The position numbers and the translations under genes were made by a program. From the NCBI RefSeq assembly GCF_900176645.1, contig NZ_FXAN01000044.1, forward strand, positions 1-64,000: DNA of 64,000 bases, in the 5' to 3' direction. The DNA comes from Burkholderia singularis (GTDB taxonomy: Bacteria; Pseudomonadota; Gammaproteobacteria; Burkholderiales; Burkholderiaceae). Positions 44,342 through 54,391 of the stretch are shown one piece after another; position 1 is the first letter of the stretch; each line of letters begins with the position of its first letter. The notes beneath the pieces are model-generated. The model did not search any database, had not been told where the DNA came from, and saw only the letters and a list, made by a program, of their open reading frames with translations.

Positions 44342-46966
44342 ATGAAAGCCGCCGAAATCCGCGAGAAATTCCTCAAGTTCTTCGAATCGAAGGGCCACAC
44401 GATCGTTCGCTCGTCGAGCCTCGTGCCCGGTAACGACCCCACGCTGCTGTTCACCAATTCGGGGATGGTCCAGTTCAAGGACGTGTTTCTCGGCGCCGAA
44501 ACGCGCCCGTACACCCGCGCGACCACGTCGCAGCGCAGCGTGCGCGCGGGCGGCAAGCACAACGATCTCGAGAACGTCGGTTATACCGCGCGGCACCATA
44601 CGTTCTTCGAGATGCTCGGCAACTTCTCGTTCGGCGACTACTTCAAGCGCGACGCGATCCAGTACGCATGGGAGCTGCTCACCTCGGTGTTCAAGCTGCC
44701 GGCCGACAAGCTGTGGGTCACCGTCTATCACGAGGACGACGAGGCATACGACATCTGGGCGAAGGAAGTCGGCGTGCCCGCCGAGCGGATCATCCGCATC
44801 GGCGACAACAAGGGCGCGCGCTACGCGTCGGACAACTTCTGGCAGATGGGCGACACGGGCCCGTGCGGCCCGTGCTCTGAGATCTTCTACGACCACGGCC
44901 CGGACGTCTGGGGCGGCCCGCCGGGCTCCGCCGAGGAAGACGGCGACCGCTACATCGAGATCTGGAATCTCGTGTTCATGCAGTTCAACCGCGACGCGCA
45001 GGGCAACATGACGCGTCTGCCGAAGCCGTGCGTCGATACCGGGATGGGCCTCGAGCGTTTCGCGGCCGTGTTGCAGCACGTGCACAGCAACTACGAGATC
45101 GACCTGTTCCAGAAGCTGATCGCCGCGGCCGCGCGCGAAACGGGCGTCGCCGATCTCGGCAACAATTCGCTGAAGGTGATCGCCGATCACATCCGCGCGT
45201 GCTCGTTCCTGATCGTCGACGGCGTGATTCCGGGCAATGAAGGCCGCGGCTACGTGCTGCGCCGGATCGTGCGCCGGGCGATCCGTCATGGCTACAAGCT
45301 CGGGCGCAAGGCGCCGTTTTTCCATCAGCTCGTCGCGGATCTCGTCGCCGAGATGGGCGATGCGTATCCGGAGTTGAAGGAGGCCGGGCCGCGTGTGACC
45401 AGCGTGTTGCGCCAGGAGGAGGAACGTTTCTTCGAGACGATCGAGCACGGCATGTCGATCCTCGAAGCCGCGCTGGGCGAACTCGAAGCGAAGGGCGGCA
45501 AGGTGCTCGACGGCGAACTGGCGTTCAAGCTGCACGACACCTACGGCTTTCCGCTCGATCTGACGGCCGACGTGTGCCGCGAGCGCGGCGTCACGGTCGA
45601 CGAGCCGGCTTTCGACGACGCGATGGCGCGTCAGCGCGAGCAGGCGCGCGCGGCGGGCAAGTTCAAGGCGGCGCAGGGCCTCGAGTACAGCGGCGCGAAG
45701 ACGACGTTTCACGGCTACGACGAAATCGCGTTCGACGACGCCAAGGTCACCGCGCTCTTTGTCGACGGCACGGCCGTCAACGAAGCGACGGCGGGCCAGC
45801 AGGCAGTCGTCGTGCTCGACCATACGCCGTTCTACGCCGAATCGGGCGGCCAGGTCGGCGATCAGGGCACGCTCGCGAATGCGAGCGTGCGCTTCGCGGT
45901 GGCCGATACGCTGAAGATTCAGGCCGACGTGATCGGTCACCACGGTACGCTCGTGCAAGGCACGCTCAAGGTGGGCGACGCGGTTCGCGCGGAGATCGAC
46001 GCGCAACGCCGCGCGCGCACGGCCCGCAATCACTCGGCGACCCACCTGATGCACAAGGCGCTGCGCGACGTGCTCGGCGCGCACGTGCAGCAGAAGGGTT
46101 CGCTCGTCGATGCGGACAAGACCCGCTTCGATTTCGCCCACAACGCGCCGCTGACCGACGACGAGATCCGCCGCGTCGAGGCGCTCGTCAACGAGCAGGT
46201 GCTGGCGAACGCACCGGGCATCGTGCGCGTGATGCCTTACGACGAAGCGGTGAAGGGCGGCGCGATGGCGCTCTTCGGCGAGAAGTACGGCGACGAGGTG
46301 CGTGTGCTCGATCTCGGTTTTTCGCGCGAGCTGTGCGGCGGCACGCACGTGCAGCGCTCGGGCGATATCGGTCTTTTCAAGATCGTCGCGGAAGGCGGCG
46401 TCGCGGCAGGGATTCGCCGTGTCGAGGCGATCACGGGCGACAACGCGCTGCACTATGTGCAGGCGCTCGACGCGCGCGTGAATGCCGCGGCCGCCGCGCT
46501 GAAGGCGCAGCCTTCCGAACTGGTGCAGCGCATCGGCCAGGTGCAGGACCAGGTGAAATCGCTCGAGCGGGAACTGGCCGCGCTGAAATCGAAGCTCGCG
46601 TCGAATCAAGGCGACGAGCTTGCGCAGCAGGCGGTCGAAGTGCGCGGCGTGCGCGTGCTCGCGGCGACGCTCGACGGCGCCGATGTGAAGACGCTGCGTG
46701 AGACGGTCGACAAGCTCAAGGACAAGTTGAAGAGCGCGGCGATCGTGCTCGCGGCAGTCGACGGCGGCAAGGTCAGCCTGATTGCCGGCGTGACCGACGG
46801 CACGAACAACAAAGTCAAGGCGGGCGAACTCGTCAACTTCGTCGCGCAGCAAGTCGGCGGCAAGGGCGGCGGCCGGCCCGACATGGCGCAAGCGGGCGGC
46901 ACCGAGCCTGCGAACCTGCCGGCCGCGCTGGCAGGCGTGAAAGCCTGGGTTGAAGCGAAGCTGTAG
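44342..46966 (+). CDS. alaS: Alanyl-tRNA synthetase
   Basis: An 874-residue class II synthetase, the normal length. Visible blocks are [15 protein letters not shown] near the start, [21 protein letters not shown] motif 2 region, and the editing domain with [13 protein letters not shown] (HxxxH zinc/editing site) and CGGTHV. The C-Ala domain at the end includes [15 protein letters not shown]. It charges tRNA-Ala and clears mischarged Ser/Gly. The reading frame is open 250 bases upstream, but the ATG at 44342 matches the family start ([14 protein letters not shown]). Confidence 0.97.
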   Translation: MKAAEIREKFLKFFESKGHTIVRSSSLVPGNDPTLLFTNSGMVQFKDVFLGAETRPYTRATTSQRSVRAGGKHNDLENVGYTARHHTFFEMLGNFSFGDYFKRDAIQYAWELLTSVFKLPADKLWVTVYHEDDEAYDIWAKEVGVPAERIIRIGDNKGARYASDNFWQMGDTGPCGPCSEIFYDHGPDVWGGPPGSAEEDGDRYIEIWNLVFMQFNRDAQGNMTRLPKPCVDTGMGLERFAAVLQHVHSNYEIDLFQKLIAAAARETGVADLGNNSLKVIADHIRACSFLIVDGVIPGNEGRGYVLRRIVRRAIRHGYKLGRKAPFFHQLVADLVAEMGDAYPELKEAGPRVTSVLRQEEERFFETIEHGMSILEAALGELEAKGGKVLDGELAFKLHDTYGFPLDLTADVCRERGVTVDEPAFDDAMARQREQARAAGKFKAAQGLEYSGAKTTFHGYDEIAFDDAKVTALFVDGTAVNEATAGQQAVVVLDHTPFYAESGGQVGDQGTLANASVRFAVADTLKIQADVIGHHGTLVQGTLKVGDAVRAEIDAQRRARTARNHSATHLMHKALRDVLGAHVQQKGSLVDADKTRFDFAHNAPLTDDEIRRVEALVNEQVLANAPGIVRVMPYDEAVKGGAMALFGEKYGDEVRVLDLGFSRELCGGTHVQRSGDIGLFKIVAEGGVAAGIRRVEAITGDNALHYVQALDARVNAAAAALKAQPSELVQRIGQVQDQVKSLERELAALKSKLASNQGDELAQQAVEVRGVRVLAATLDGADVKTLRETVDKLKDKLKSAAIVLAAVDGGKVSLIAGVTDGTNNKVKAGELVNFVAQQVGGKGGGRPDMAQAGGTEPANLPAALAGVKAWVEAKL

Positions 46967-47003
46967 GCGCCGCGGGATCGGGCGCCATGCGCCCGTCGTG
47001 CAG

Positions 47004-47033
47004 AAAAAGCCGCGAATCGAATCGCGGCTTTTT
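47004..47033 (+). terminator. Rho-independent terminator of alaS
   Basis: An eight-base stem (AGCCGCGA/TCGCGGCT), extended by A-T pairs, a six-base loop ATCGAA, then a T run (TTTTTCTTTT). It starts 38 bases after the alaS stop. The remaining bases to 47364 contain no gene that I can support. Confidence 0.9.
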
Positions 47034-47364
47034 CTTTTGAGGGACGGGCCTTTTTGGGGGGGCGATAACGAGCGGCTATTGCGATGCGTATCGCGCGGCG
47101 GCGCGAGCCCGCGTTGGTTTGCATGGGCGGCGCCTGTGCCGATGACGATCGGCAGGCCGCCGGACCGGCTCGGGTGGCGACGATCGTATGGCTGGAGTGC
47201 CGATAACCGCGTCAAGTGGCCCGCATGAGCGGTTTGCCGATGCCTCAGTCGCTTATCGACAGGCCATTCGGCAAGCCATCCAGCGGGCTATTGCGTTATG
47301 CGCGGCATGCGTGCGGCGCACGCTGCGCTGGTTCGCATTCCGCCGGCGAGCGAGCGCTCCGGAC

Positions 47365-48312
47365 TCAGGCCGGCAACGCAACGGGCGCTGCCCGCCGGCC
47401 TTGGGCGCGGCGCGGTTTGACCTCGGCAAGCGCCGCCGCATCGGCAGCCGCTTCTCCCAATGCATCGCGCAATGCGCCGAGCGCCGCCGACAAGTGGCCC
47501 TGACGCCAGATCAACTGCGTGACGATCGGTGCGAGATCTGCGAGCGGATGCACGCCGAGGCTGTCCGGCTCGCGCTGCACCGCCAGCACCGAGCGCGGCG
47601 CGACCGCGACGCCCGCGCCCGCCGCAACGCATGCGACGATCGCATGATAAGAGCCGAGTTCGAGCACCCGTGCGGGCTTTACGCCGCATGCTGCGTACCA
47701 GCGCTCGATATAGCCCCGGTACGCGCAGCCGCGCTCGAAAGCGACGAGTGTCGGCAACAGGATGTCGTGCGGCGTACGCACGCGCGGATGCCCGCGCGGC
47801 GTCAGCAATACCAGTTCCTCAGTGAACGCGGACGCCGTGTCGAACGGCTCTCCCAGCACCGCCGATTCGACGGGCGTTGCGACGAGCGCCGCATCCAGCT
47901 CGAATTCGCGGACTTGTTGGATGAGATGGCCGGTCGTGCCGGTAACGAGTTCGAGCGTGACGTCGGGCCATTGCTGGTGATAGCGCGCGAGCAGCGCGGG
48001 CAGGCGGGTGGCCGCCATGCTTTCCATCGCGCCGAAGCGCAGCCGGCCGCGCGGCTTGTCCTCCCGAATCGCGTGACGCGCTTCGTCGGCAAGCGCGAGC
48101 AGACGCTCCGCGTAAGGCAGCAGCGTTTGGCCTGCCGGCGTCAGCACCAGCCGGCGGCCGTCGCGCACGAACAGCGCCGCGCCGAGCTGCTCTTCGAGCT
48201 GCTTGATCCGGGTGGTGACGTTCGACTGCACGCGATTGAGCTTCGCTGCGGCCCGCGTCACGCCGTTTTCGCGCACGACGGCACGAAAGATCGCGAGGGC
48301 GGCCAGATCCAC
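47365..48312 (-). CDS. LysR-family transcriptional regulator
   Basis: A 315-residue LysR regulator. The winged helix-turn-helix is DLAALAIFRAVVRENGVTRA, then LNRVQSNVTTRIKQLEEQLG and LFVRDGRRLVLT. It starts with GTG, preceded by AGGAG. It is divergent from the MFS gene at 48456, the usual arrangement for a LysR protein that controls its neighbour. Ligand unknown. Confidence 0.94.
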   Translation of the reverse strand: MDLAALAIFRAVVRENGVTRAAAKLNRVQSNVTTRIKQLEEQLGAALFVRDGRRLVLTPAGQTLLPYAERLLALADEARHAIREDKPRGRLRFGAMESMAATRLPALLARYHQQWPDVTLELVTGTTGHLIQQVREFELDAALVATPVESAVLGEPFDTASAFTEELVLLTPRGHPRVRTPHDILLPTLVAFERGCAYRGYIERWYAACGVKPARVLELGSYHAIVACVAAGAGVAVAPRSVLAVQREPDSLGVHPLADLAPIVTQLIWRQGHLSAALGALRDALGEAAADAAALAEVKPRRAQGRRAAPVALPA

Positions 48313-48327
48313 AATTCTCTCCTGGAA

Positions 48328-48351
48328 ATGAATCGAATCTCAATTATTCAT
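48328..48351. promoter_or_regulatory. Inverted repeat ATGAAT-N12-ATTCAT, likely LysR operator
   Basis: A six-base perfect inverted repeat with a 12-base spacer, in the AT-rich part of the 143-base gap between the divergent LysR and MFS genes and just before the LysR start. Size and place fit an autoregulatory LysR binding site. Confidence 0.4.
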
Positions 48352-48455
48352 TTTTAGAGAACGTTCCGTCAAGTTAGCATCGGACCGATTCGCATGTTGT
48401 TGCGATGCCGCCGGCTGCCGCCGCCGTATCGCACGTGGACCCAAGGCCGATTCCG

Positions 48456-49772
48456 ATGCGTATGTTCTCTTCTGTCCGCGATACCGGTTCCGTTGGCTCG
48501 GCGGGCATTTCGCCGCCTGCCGCGCCAGACGCCAGCGCCGCGCGCCGTGCGGCGCTGGCATGCGCGGTCGCGCTTGCCGTCGCGCTTGGCATCGGGCGCT
48601 TTGCGTTCACGCCGCTACTGCCTTTGATGCTCGCAGGCGGCGGCTTGGATATTCGGCACGGCGGATGGCTCGCGTCCGCGAACTATGCGGGCTATTTCGT
48701 CGGCGCGATCACTTGCGCGCGTATCCGCGCTGCGCCTGAGATGATGGTGCGCGGCGGGCTCGCCGCGACGGTCGCGCTGTTGCTGACGATGAGCGTGGCC
48801 AGTCCATTCTGGATCTGGGCGCTCGCGCGCTTTGCCGCGGGAGCGGTGAGTGCGTGGACATTCGTGTTCGCCTCGCAGTGGGGATTGACGCGCATCGCGC
48901 AATGCGGCGCGCCGGCGTGGGGTGGGGTGATCTATACCGGGCCGGGCGCCGGGATCGTGGCCACGGGATTGGCTGCGGCGGCGCTGGCCGGGCAGCGTGC
49001 CGCGCTCGGATGGAGCGCGTTCGCGATGGTGGCGGCGTTGTTGTCAGCCGCGGTGTGGCGCACGTTCGCGCCGTGCGCGGGCGCGAGCGGCGGCGCACGC
49101 GATGCGCACGCCAGCATGAACGCGAAGGCAAATAAGATGCATACACATAGAGAAAGAGCCGATGCGGGGCATCCCGTCCTCGTCCCTCACGAGGCGCGGG
49201 CGCGGGCCGTGCGGCGCGATGCGCGTTGGCTGGTGCTGCTCTACGGTTTGCCGGGTTTCGGCTATATCATCACGGCGACGTTCCTGCCGGTGATCGCGCG
49301 CGCAGCATTGCCCGCGCATTCGCCGTGGCCGGATCTGTTCTGGCCGATGTTCGGCGCGGCGGTGATTGCCGGTGCGCTGCTCGGCGCGAAGCTGCCGCCG
49401 CACTGGAACAACCGACTGCTGCTTGCTGCCTGCTGCGGGGTGCAGGCCGTGGGCGTGATGCTCGGCATCGTGTGGCCCACGGCCGCGGGATTTGCGCTCG
49501 GCAGCATACTCGTCGGGTTGCCTTTTACCGCGATCACGTTGTTCGCGATGCGCGAGGCGCGCCGATTGTATGGCGAGCGTGCGGTCGGGCTGATGGGATA
49601 TGCGACCGCTTCGTATGGCCTGGGCCAGATCGCGGGGCCGCTCGTGGCCGCGCCGCTCGCCGCGCACGCGGGATCGTTCTCGCCTGCGTTATGGCTCGCA
49701 GCGGCGGTGTTGGTTGCCGCCGCCGCCGGGTTTGCGGCAACTGTCTATCGTGGGGCAAGCGGCAAGCGCTGA
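48456..49772 (+). CDS. MFS transporter, YbfB/YjiJ family
   Basis: A membrane protein of about 438 residues. The GIGRFAFTPLLPLMLAGG block is the hallmark of the YbfB/YjiJ group of major facilitators. About 12 hydrophobic segments, with a polar central loop around residues 200-245. The frame opens at 48405; the ATG at 48456 is slightly favoured by an AAGG upstream, but neither site is strong. Probable target of the divergent LysR regulator; substrate unknown. Confidence 0.85.
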   Translation: MRMFSSVRDTGSVGSAGISPPAAPDASAARRAALACAVALAVALGIGRFAFTPLLPLMLAGGGLDIRHGGWLASANYAGYFVGAITCARIRAAPEMMVRGGLAATVALLLTMSVASPFWIWALARFAAGAVSAWTFVFASQWGLTRIAQCGAPAWGGVIYTGPGAGIVATGLAAAALAGQRAALGWSAFAMVAALLSAAVWRTFAPCAGASGGARDAHASMNAKANKMHTHRERADAGHPVLVPHEARARAVRRDARWLVLLYGLPGFGYIITATFLPVIARAALPAHSPWPDLFWPMFGAAVIAGALLGAKLPPHWNNRLLLAACCGVQAVGVMLGIVWPTAAGFALGSILVGLPFTAITLFAMREARRLYGERAVGLMGYATASYGLGQIAGPLVAAPLAAHAGSFSPALWLAAAVLVAAAAGFAATVYRGASGKR

Positions 49773-49897
49773 TCGATGTTGGTGAGGCGCGCACCATCGC
49801 CGTGCCGCGAATGCATCTCGATCGTAATTGGACTTTGATCGTCTGCCGGCTAATTTAGGTTGCCCAAAAATAATATGGTTGATTTATGTGGATGCTT

Positions 49898-49957
49898 ATT
49901 GAATGGATTTTTGTTACCTAAAAAGAGCAAATTATTTTTGGTGAAAATCCATTGAAT
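49898..49957. promoter_or_regulatory. Inverted and direct repeats upstream of the polyyne-type operon
   Basis: ATTGAATGGATTTT at 49898-49911 and AAAATCCATTGAAT at 49944-49957 form a 14-base inverted repeat with one mismatch and a 32-base spacer. In addition ATTGAATGG is repeated directly at 49898 and 49951, 53 bases apart, or about five helical turns. The surrounding region 49850-50050 is strikingly AT-rich for this genome. This looks like the control region of the seven-gene operon starting at 50110. No lux-type box was seen. The gap 49773-50109 has no gene. Confidence 0.45.
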
Positions 49958-50109
49958 GGGTTATTCTGTCAACCGAAAGCGAGAGGCGACTTGTAGAAGA
50001 GTTCATCAGTCGACTTTATTTTGAATTTTTAACGCTCGCGTATATAAAAGCGTATGCACCGGGAAAACCAGAACCGGGATCTGGCATACAACATCAACCG
50101 AGGGCTTCC

Positions 50110-51921
50110 ATGGCGATCGATGTCATCCCCACGCCACGCGACGGTGACCGGCGTGCGTCGTTGCTCGATATTCTCCGCGAGCGCGCCGCGCAGGCGCCTG
50201 ATCACACGGCTTTTATCTTTTTGCGCGATGGTGAAGGCGACGTAATTACCTGGAGTTATCAAACTTTTTATGACGCGGCAATTCGCGTGCGCGATGCCGT
50301 TTTGCAGTACCCGCTTAATAATCGGCGCGTCTTGCTGGTGCTCGAGCCGGGGTTGAATTATGTGGCGGCTTTATTCGGCATTCTGTTTGCGGGTGCAACC
50401 GCCGTGCCGTCGTTTCCGCCGGCCGGATCGCGGGCCATCGCCCGTTTCGCGTCGATTTGCCGCGATGCGCGCCCGGATATCGTCATCGCCGGCACCGGCG
50501 TGCTCGGGCTGCTGAAGCAGCATCTCAATCAGTTCTATGCGCAGGCCGGCGTGCAGGCCGTGCCGGCGCTGCTCGGGATCGATCAAAAATTTTTTGATGA
50601 AGAAAATGTATATGCATATAAGAAGCAGATAACGGAGCTGCCGCCCGTCGACGCCGATCTTCCGGCGCTGCTGCAATACACGTCGGGATCGACGGGCGAG
50701 CCCAAGGGCGTGATCGTCACGCACGACAATCTCGTCAGCAATTGCGCGGTGATTGCCGAGCGCCTCGGCGACGATCCGGATCGCGTCGGCTGCACGTGGC
50801 TGCCGCCGTATCACGACATGGGCTTGATGGGAGCGCTGCTGCTTGCGGTCTATAGCGGTTTTCCGCTCGTCATTTTGTCGCCGCAGCATTTCGTGCAGCG
50901 GCCGTACCGGTGGCTCAAGGCGATCAACGACTATCGCGTGACGACAAGCGTCGCGCCGAATTTCGCCTTCGATTTGTGTGTCGACAACATCAGCGAAGCC
51001 GAGGCGGCCTCGCTCGATCTCAGCTCGCTGCAGCACGTGTTTTGCGGCGCGGAGCCGGTCCGCTACGCGACGCTCGAACGCTTCTTCGAGCGATACGAGC
51101 CGCGCGGTTTCGATCGTCACGCGATCGTGCCGTGCTACGGGATGGCAGAGGCGACGCTCTACGTGTCCGGCAAGCGCGGACGCGAGCCGATCACGCTGCT
51201 CGACGTCGACAAGGAAGCGCTCGCCGCCGGCATCTGCTTGCCGTACACGGGCGCCACGGACGCACCGCTCGGCCAGGCGAGGCTCGTCGGCTGCGGGCCC
51301 GTCGCGGCGGGCCATGAACTGCGCATCGTCGATCCACAAACGCGGCAGCCGTTGCCGGAGCGCGCGATCGGCGAGATCTGGGTCGCGGGTCCGAACGTCG
51401 CGGCCGGGTATCTGAATCGCGACGACAGCGACGACATATTTGCCGCGACGCTCGCCGTCGACGCACCGCAACCCGGGCGCGAATCGACCCGCTATCTGCG
51501 CACGGGCGACCTGGGGTTCGTCGAGCGCGGCGAGCTGTTCGTCACCGGGCGGCTGAAGGACGTCGTGATCGTCGCCGGGCGCAACCTCTATCCGAACGAC
51601 ATCGAGGGGTCCGTTCAGCAGGCGCACGACGCGATCCGCACGAACGGCGTGGTCGCATTCTCGGTCGACGGCGAGACGAGCGAATCGCTGATCATCGTCG
51701 CGGAGATCAAGCGCACGAAACAGCTCAACGACGCGCAACTGGGCGAAGTGCGCGAGGCGATCACGCGGGCGGTGACGCGCGATCACGGCGTCGCGCCAGC
51801 GTTCGTGCATCTGGGACCGATGGGCGCGATTCCGCTGACGACGAGCGGCAAGGTGCGTCGGCAAGCATGTAAGCAGGCGTTCCAAAAGGGCAGTTTGCGC
51901 GTGTTCACCGCAAGCGCGTAG
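50110..51921 (+). CDS. Fatty acyl-AMP ligase of polyyne-type cluster
   Basis: A 603-residue adenylate-forming ligase. It has the P-loop YTSGSTGEPKG near residue 192, the FAAL-type block CYGMAEATLYVSGK and the C-terminal lysine region TTSGKVRRQA. It activates a fatty acid as acyl-AMP and loads it on the carrier protein encoded at 54058-54378. In described polyyne clusters (cay, ccn, col, pgn) the first gene of the core is such a ligase. A locally AT-rich stretch at 50583-50630 encodes FDEENVYAYKKQ. The start has GAGG six bases before the ATG. Confidence 0.95.
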   Translation: MAIDVIPTPRDGDRRASLLDILRERAAQAPDHTAFIFLRDGEGDVITWSYQTFYDAAIRVRDAVLQYPLNNRRVLLVLEPGLNYVAALFGILFAGATAVPSFPPAGSRAIARFASICRDARPDIVIAGTGVLGLLKQHLNQFYAQAGVQAVPALLGIDQKFFDEENVYAYKKQITELPPVDADLPALLQYTSGSTGEPKGVIVTHDNLVSNCAVIAERLGDDPDRVGCTWLPPYHDMGLMGALLLAVYSGFPLVILSPQHFVQRPYRWLKAINDYRVTTSVAPNFAFDLCVDNISEAEAASLDLSSLQHVFCGAEPVRYATLERFFERYEPRGFDRHAIVPCYGMAEATLYVSGKRGREPITLLDVDKEALAAGICLPYTGATDAPLGQARLVGCGPVAAGHELRIVDPQTRQPLPERAIGEIWVAGPNVAAGYLNRDDSDDIFAATLAVDAPQPGRESTRYLRTGDLGFVERGELFVTGRLKDVVIVAGRNLYPNDIEGSVQQAHDAIRTNGVVAFSVDGETSESLIIVAEIKRTKQLNDAQLGEVREAITRAVTRDHGVAPAFVHLGPMGAIPLTTSGKVRRQACKQAFQKGSLRVFTASA

Positions 51922-51979
51922 CGCATGCGCGACGCTCTTTCGCCTGCTTCATTTCCGCTCTTTTTCTTCGGAGTCTGTC

Positions 51980-52942
51980 ATGGCTGAAGCGGATCTTTTG
52001 TCTTCTCAAAGCGCGTCAGGCACGTCGGGCGGCGCGCACGCCGACGCCGACAGGCGCGCGCGCCGGCTCGCCTATCTGACGGTATGCGTGCCGGCGGCAG
52101 GCTTCGTGCTCGCGATCGCCTATACATGGACGTTCGGCGTGCGCGCGGCCGATTTCGTGTTGTTGGCCGTCATGTATTTCGCGACCGCGTTGGGCGTCGA
52201 GACGGGCATGCACCGCTATTTTTCCCATCGCGCGTTCAAGGGGCATCCGATCGTCACCGTGCTGCTCGGCGTGCTCGGCAGCATGGCCGCGCAAGGGCCG
52301 ATCCTGTTCTGGGCGGCAACGCACCGGATGCATCATGCGTTCACCGATCAGGACGGCGACCCGCATTCGCCGCGGCCCAAGGCGAACCGCGACGGCCGCG
52401 CGAGCCGCCTCTACGGGCTCTGGCACGGCCATGTCGGCTGGCTGTTTACGGTGCGCCGCGACAACTGGAACGCGTTCGCGACGGATCTGCTCAGGGACCG
52501 GCTGATCGTCAATCTGAACTTGCGTTACGGCTGGTGGGTGGCGCTCGGTCTCGCGCTGCCGGCTGCGGCAGGCGCGTTGTTCGCACCGTCGGGCCATGTG
52601 TGGATCGGCGTGCTGGGCGGATTTCTGTGGGGCGGCCTCGCGCGGATTTTCCTGTTGGATCAATCGACATGGGCGGTCAATTCGCTGTGCCATACGATCG
52701 GCACGCGCCCTTACCAGACACGCGATCACAGCCGCAATCTCGGCGTGCTCGCGCTCTTCTCGGTGGGCGGCGCATGGCACAACAACCATCACGCCCATCC
52801 GGCGCTTGCCAACAACGACCACGAATTCTGGCAACTGGATCCGTCCGCATGGTTCATTCGTTTGCTCGATTCCGTCGGCCTGGTCACGGATGTGCGATAC
52901 GCATCGAAACAGGCGGCCGCCGACGCGTCTTCATCCCGGTAG
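51980..52942 (+). CDS. Membrane fatty acid desaturase 1 of polyyne-type cluster
   Basis: A 320-residue stearoyl-CoA-type desaturase with histidine boxes HRYFSH, HRMHH and HNNHH. It follows the ligase by 58 bases with a CGGAG site. In polyyne biosynthesis desaturases of this type introduce the first double bonds that are then converted to triple bonds on the carrier-bound chain. The last box runs HNNHHAHP rather than HNNHHAFP. Confidence 0.93.
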   Translation: MAEADLLSSQSASGTSGGAHADADRRARRLAYLTVCVPAAGFVLAIAYTWTFGVRAADFVLLAVMYFATALGVETGMHRYFSHRAFKGHPIVTVLLGVLGSMAAQGPILFWAATHRMHHAFTDQDGDPHSPRPKANRDGRASRLYGLWHGHVGWLFTVRRDNWNAFATDLLRDRLIVNLNLRYGWWVALGLALPAAAGALFAPSGHVWIGVLGGFLWGGLARIFLLDQSTWAVNSLCHTIGTRPYQTRDHSRNLGVLALFSVGGAWHNNHHAHPALANNDHEFWQLDPSAWFIRLLDSVGLVTDVRYASKQAAADASSSR

Positions 52943-52994
52943 CTTCGATGATTTCCCTTCGATGACTTCCTTTTGACCGTATTTGGAGACCCTC

Positions 52995-53993
52995 ATGACT
53001 TCGTCGATTCAGGTAGCACCCGGCGTCGATGCCGGCGGCGGATTGTCCGCCGCCGGCGGGCAGATTCCCGGCGTCTCGCCGTTGATCGGCGCCGGCGCGC
53101 GCATCAAGCGGCTGACCGCGCTCGCGGTGATGCTCGTGCCGTTCGCGGGCTTCGTCCTCGCGTTGCGGCAGCTCGCGCTCGGCGATTTCGCCGCAACCGA
53201 TCTGGTGTTGTTCGCCGCATTCTATTTTCTTCACATGGGCGGGATCACGATGGGTTTTCATCGTTATCTGTCGCACAAGACATTTCGAACCGGCCGCTGG
53301 TTCGAAGGGCTGATGCTGATTTGCGGATCGATGGCCGCGCAGGGGCCGATCATGTTCTGGGTGACGACGCATCGCCGCCATCACCTGTACAGCGATCAGC
53401 AGGGCGATCCGCATTCGCCGAACCTGCTCGGTAACGGGTTCCTCGCGAAGGCGCGCGGGCTCTGGTATGCGCACATGCCGTGGATGCTGGCGCCGGACGT
53501 GTCCGGATGGACGTTCTTCGCGCCGGACGTATTGCGCGACAGGCGGCTCTTTTTCTACCACCGCACGTATATGTGGTGGGTCGTGCTCGGCCTTGCGCTG
53601 CCGGCCGCGATCGGCGGGCTCGTCGGCGGCAGCCTGCACGCGGCATGGAACGGTTTGCTGTTCGGCGGCTTCGCCCGGATTTTTCTCGCGAATCAGGCGG
53701 CCTGGTGCGTCGGTTCGGTCTGCCACATGTTCGGCGGCCGTCCGTTCAAGACCGACGACCAGAGCGCGAACAACTGGCCGGTTGCGATCTTCACGTTCGG
53801 CGAAGGGCTGCAGAACAATCACCATGCGTTTCCCGCGTCGTATCGCCACTCGGTCAAGTGGTACGAGCCGGATCTGAGCGCGTGGGTGTTGTGGACGCTC
53901 GGCAAGTTCGGCGTGGTTCATGGATTGCGCAAGCCCGAGCCCGCCGCGATCGAGCGGCTCGCGAAGAAACCCGAGGCATTCGTGCGCCGATGA
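52995..53993 (+). CDS. Membrane fatty acid desaturase 2 of polyyne-type cluster
   Basis: A 332-residue stearoyl-CoA-type desaturase. Boxes one and two are HRYLSH and HRRHH. The third box reads QNNHH instead of HNNHH (GEGLQNNHHAFPAS), so one iron-ligand histidine is replaced by glutamine. The start is taken at ATG 52995, preceded by GGAG; a TTG at 52983 is less likely. It lies 52 bases after desaturase 1 and 64 bases before the carrier protein gene. The change may alter regiochemistry or chemistry, or may be normal in this subfamily. Confidence 0.92.
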   Translation: MTSSIQVAPGVDAGGGLSAAGGQIPGVSPLIGAGARIKRLTALAVMLVPFAGFVLALRQLALGDFAATDLVLFAAFYFLHMGGITMGFHRYLSHKTFRTGRWFEGLMLICGSMAAQGPIMFWVTTHRRHHLYSDQQGDPHSPNLLGNGFLAKARGLWYAHMPWMLAPDVSGWTFFAPDVLRDRRLFFYHRTYMWWVVLGLALPAAIGGLVGGSLHAAWNGLLFGGFARIFLANQAAWCVGSVCHMFGGRPFKTDDQSANNWPVAIFTFGEGLQNNHHAFPASYRHSVKWYEPDLSAWVLWTLGKFGVVHGLRKPEPAAIERLAKKPEAFVRR

Positions 53994-54057
53994 GTGCGCC
54001 GATGACGGCATTCAAGTTCGTTTCACTCGTTCATTTCTCACTTACAGGAGTCGATTC

Positions 54058-54378
54058 ATGGCACAGGCAGGCATTTTGAGCGGCCTCTTCGGCCGGAACA
54101 AGGCAGCGGCCGCCGACATCGGCACGCTGTCCGAGGCATCGATCCGCAACTGGCTGGTCGAGCGGCTCGCGAAGCAGTTGAAGGTCGATCGCGCGTCGAT
54201 CGATACGTCCAAGCGCTTCGATGCGTATGGTCTCGACTCGATCGTCGCGGTGCAGGTGTCGGGCGATCTGGAGAAGGTCGTCGAGCAGCGGCTGTCGCCG
54301 GCGCTGCTGTTCGAACACGGCAGCATCGACGACCTCGCACGTTATCTCGCGACCGAATTGGGCCTTGAGCAGGCGTGA
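54058..54378 (+). CDS. Acyl carrier protein of polyyne-type cluster
   Basis: A 106-residue phosphopantetheine-binding protein. The attachment serine is residue 61 in YGLDS, within SKRFDAYGLDSIVAVQ. About 25 extra residues (GLFGRNKAAAADIG) precede the four-helix core. It is placed between desaturases 2 and 3, as in described polyyne clusters, and has an AGGAG site before the ATG. It holds the growing polyunsaturated chain. It differs from the ACP at 10867-11139, which lacks the N-terminal extension. Confidence 0.94.
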   Translation: MAQAGILSGLFGRNKAAAADIGTLSEASIRNWLVERLAKQLKVDRASIDTSKRFDAYGLDSIVAVQVSGDLEKVVEQRLSPALLFEHGSIDDLARYLATELGLEQA

Positions 54379-54391
54379 ACGGGAGAACCAC

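Noticed and set aside
43877-47215. 1112-codon open frame antisense to alaS
   Set aside because: No motif, low-complexity composition, fully covered by alaS on the other strand.
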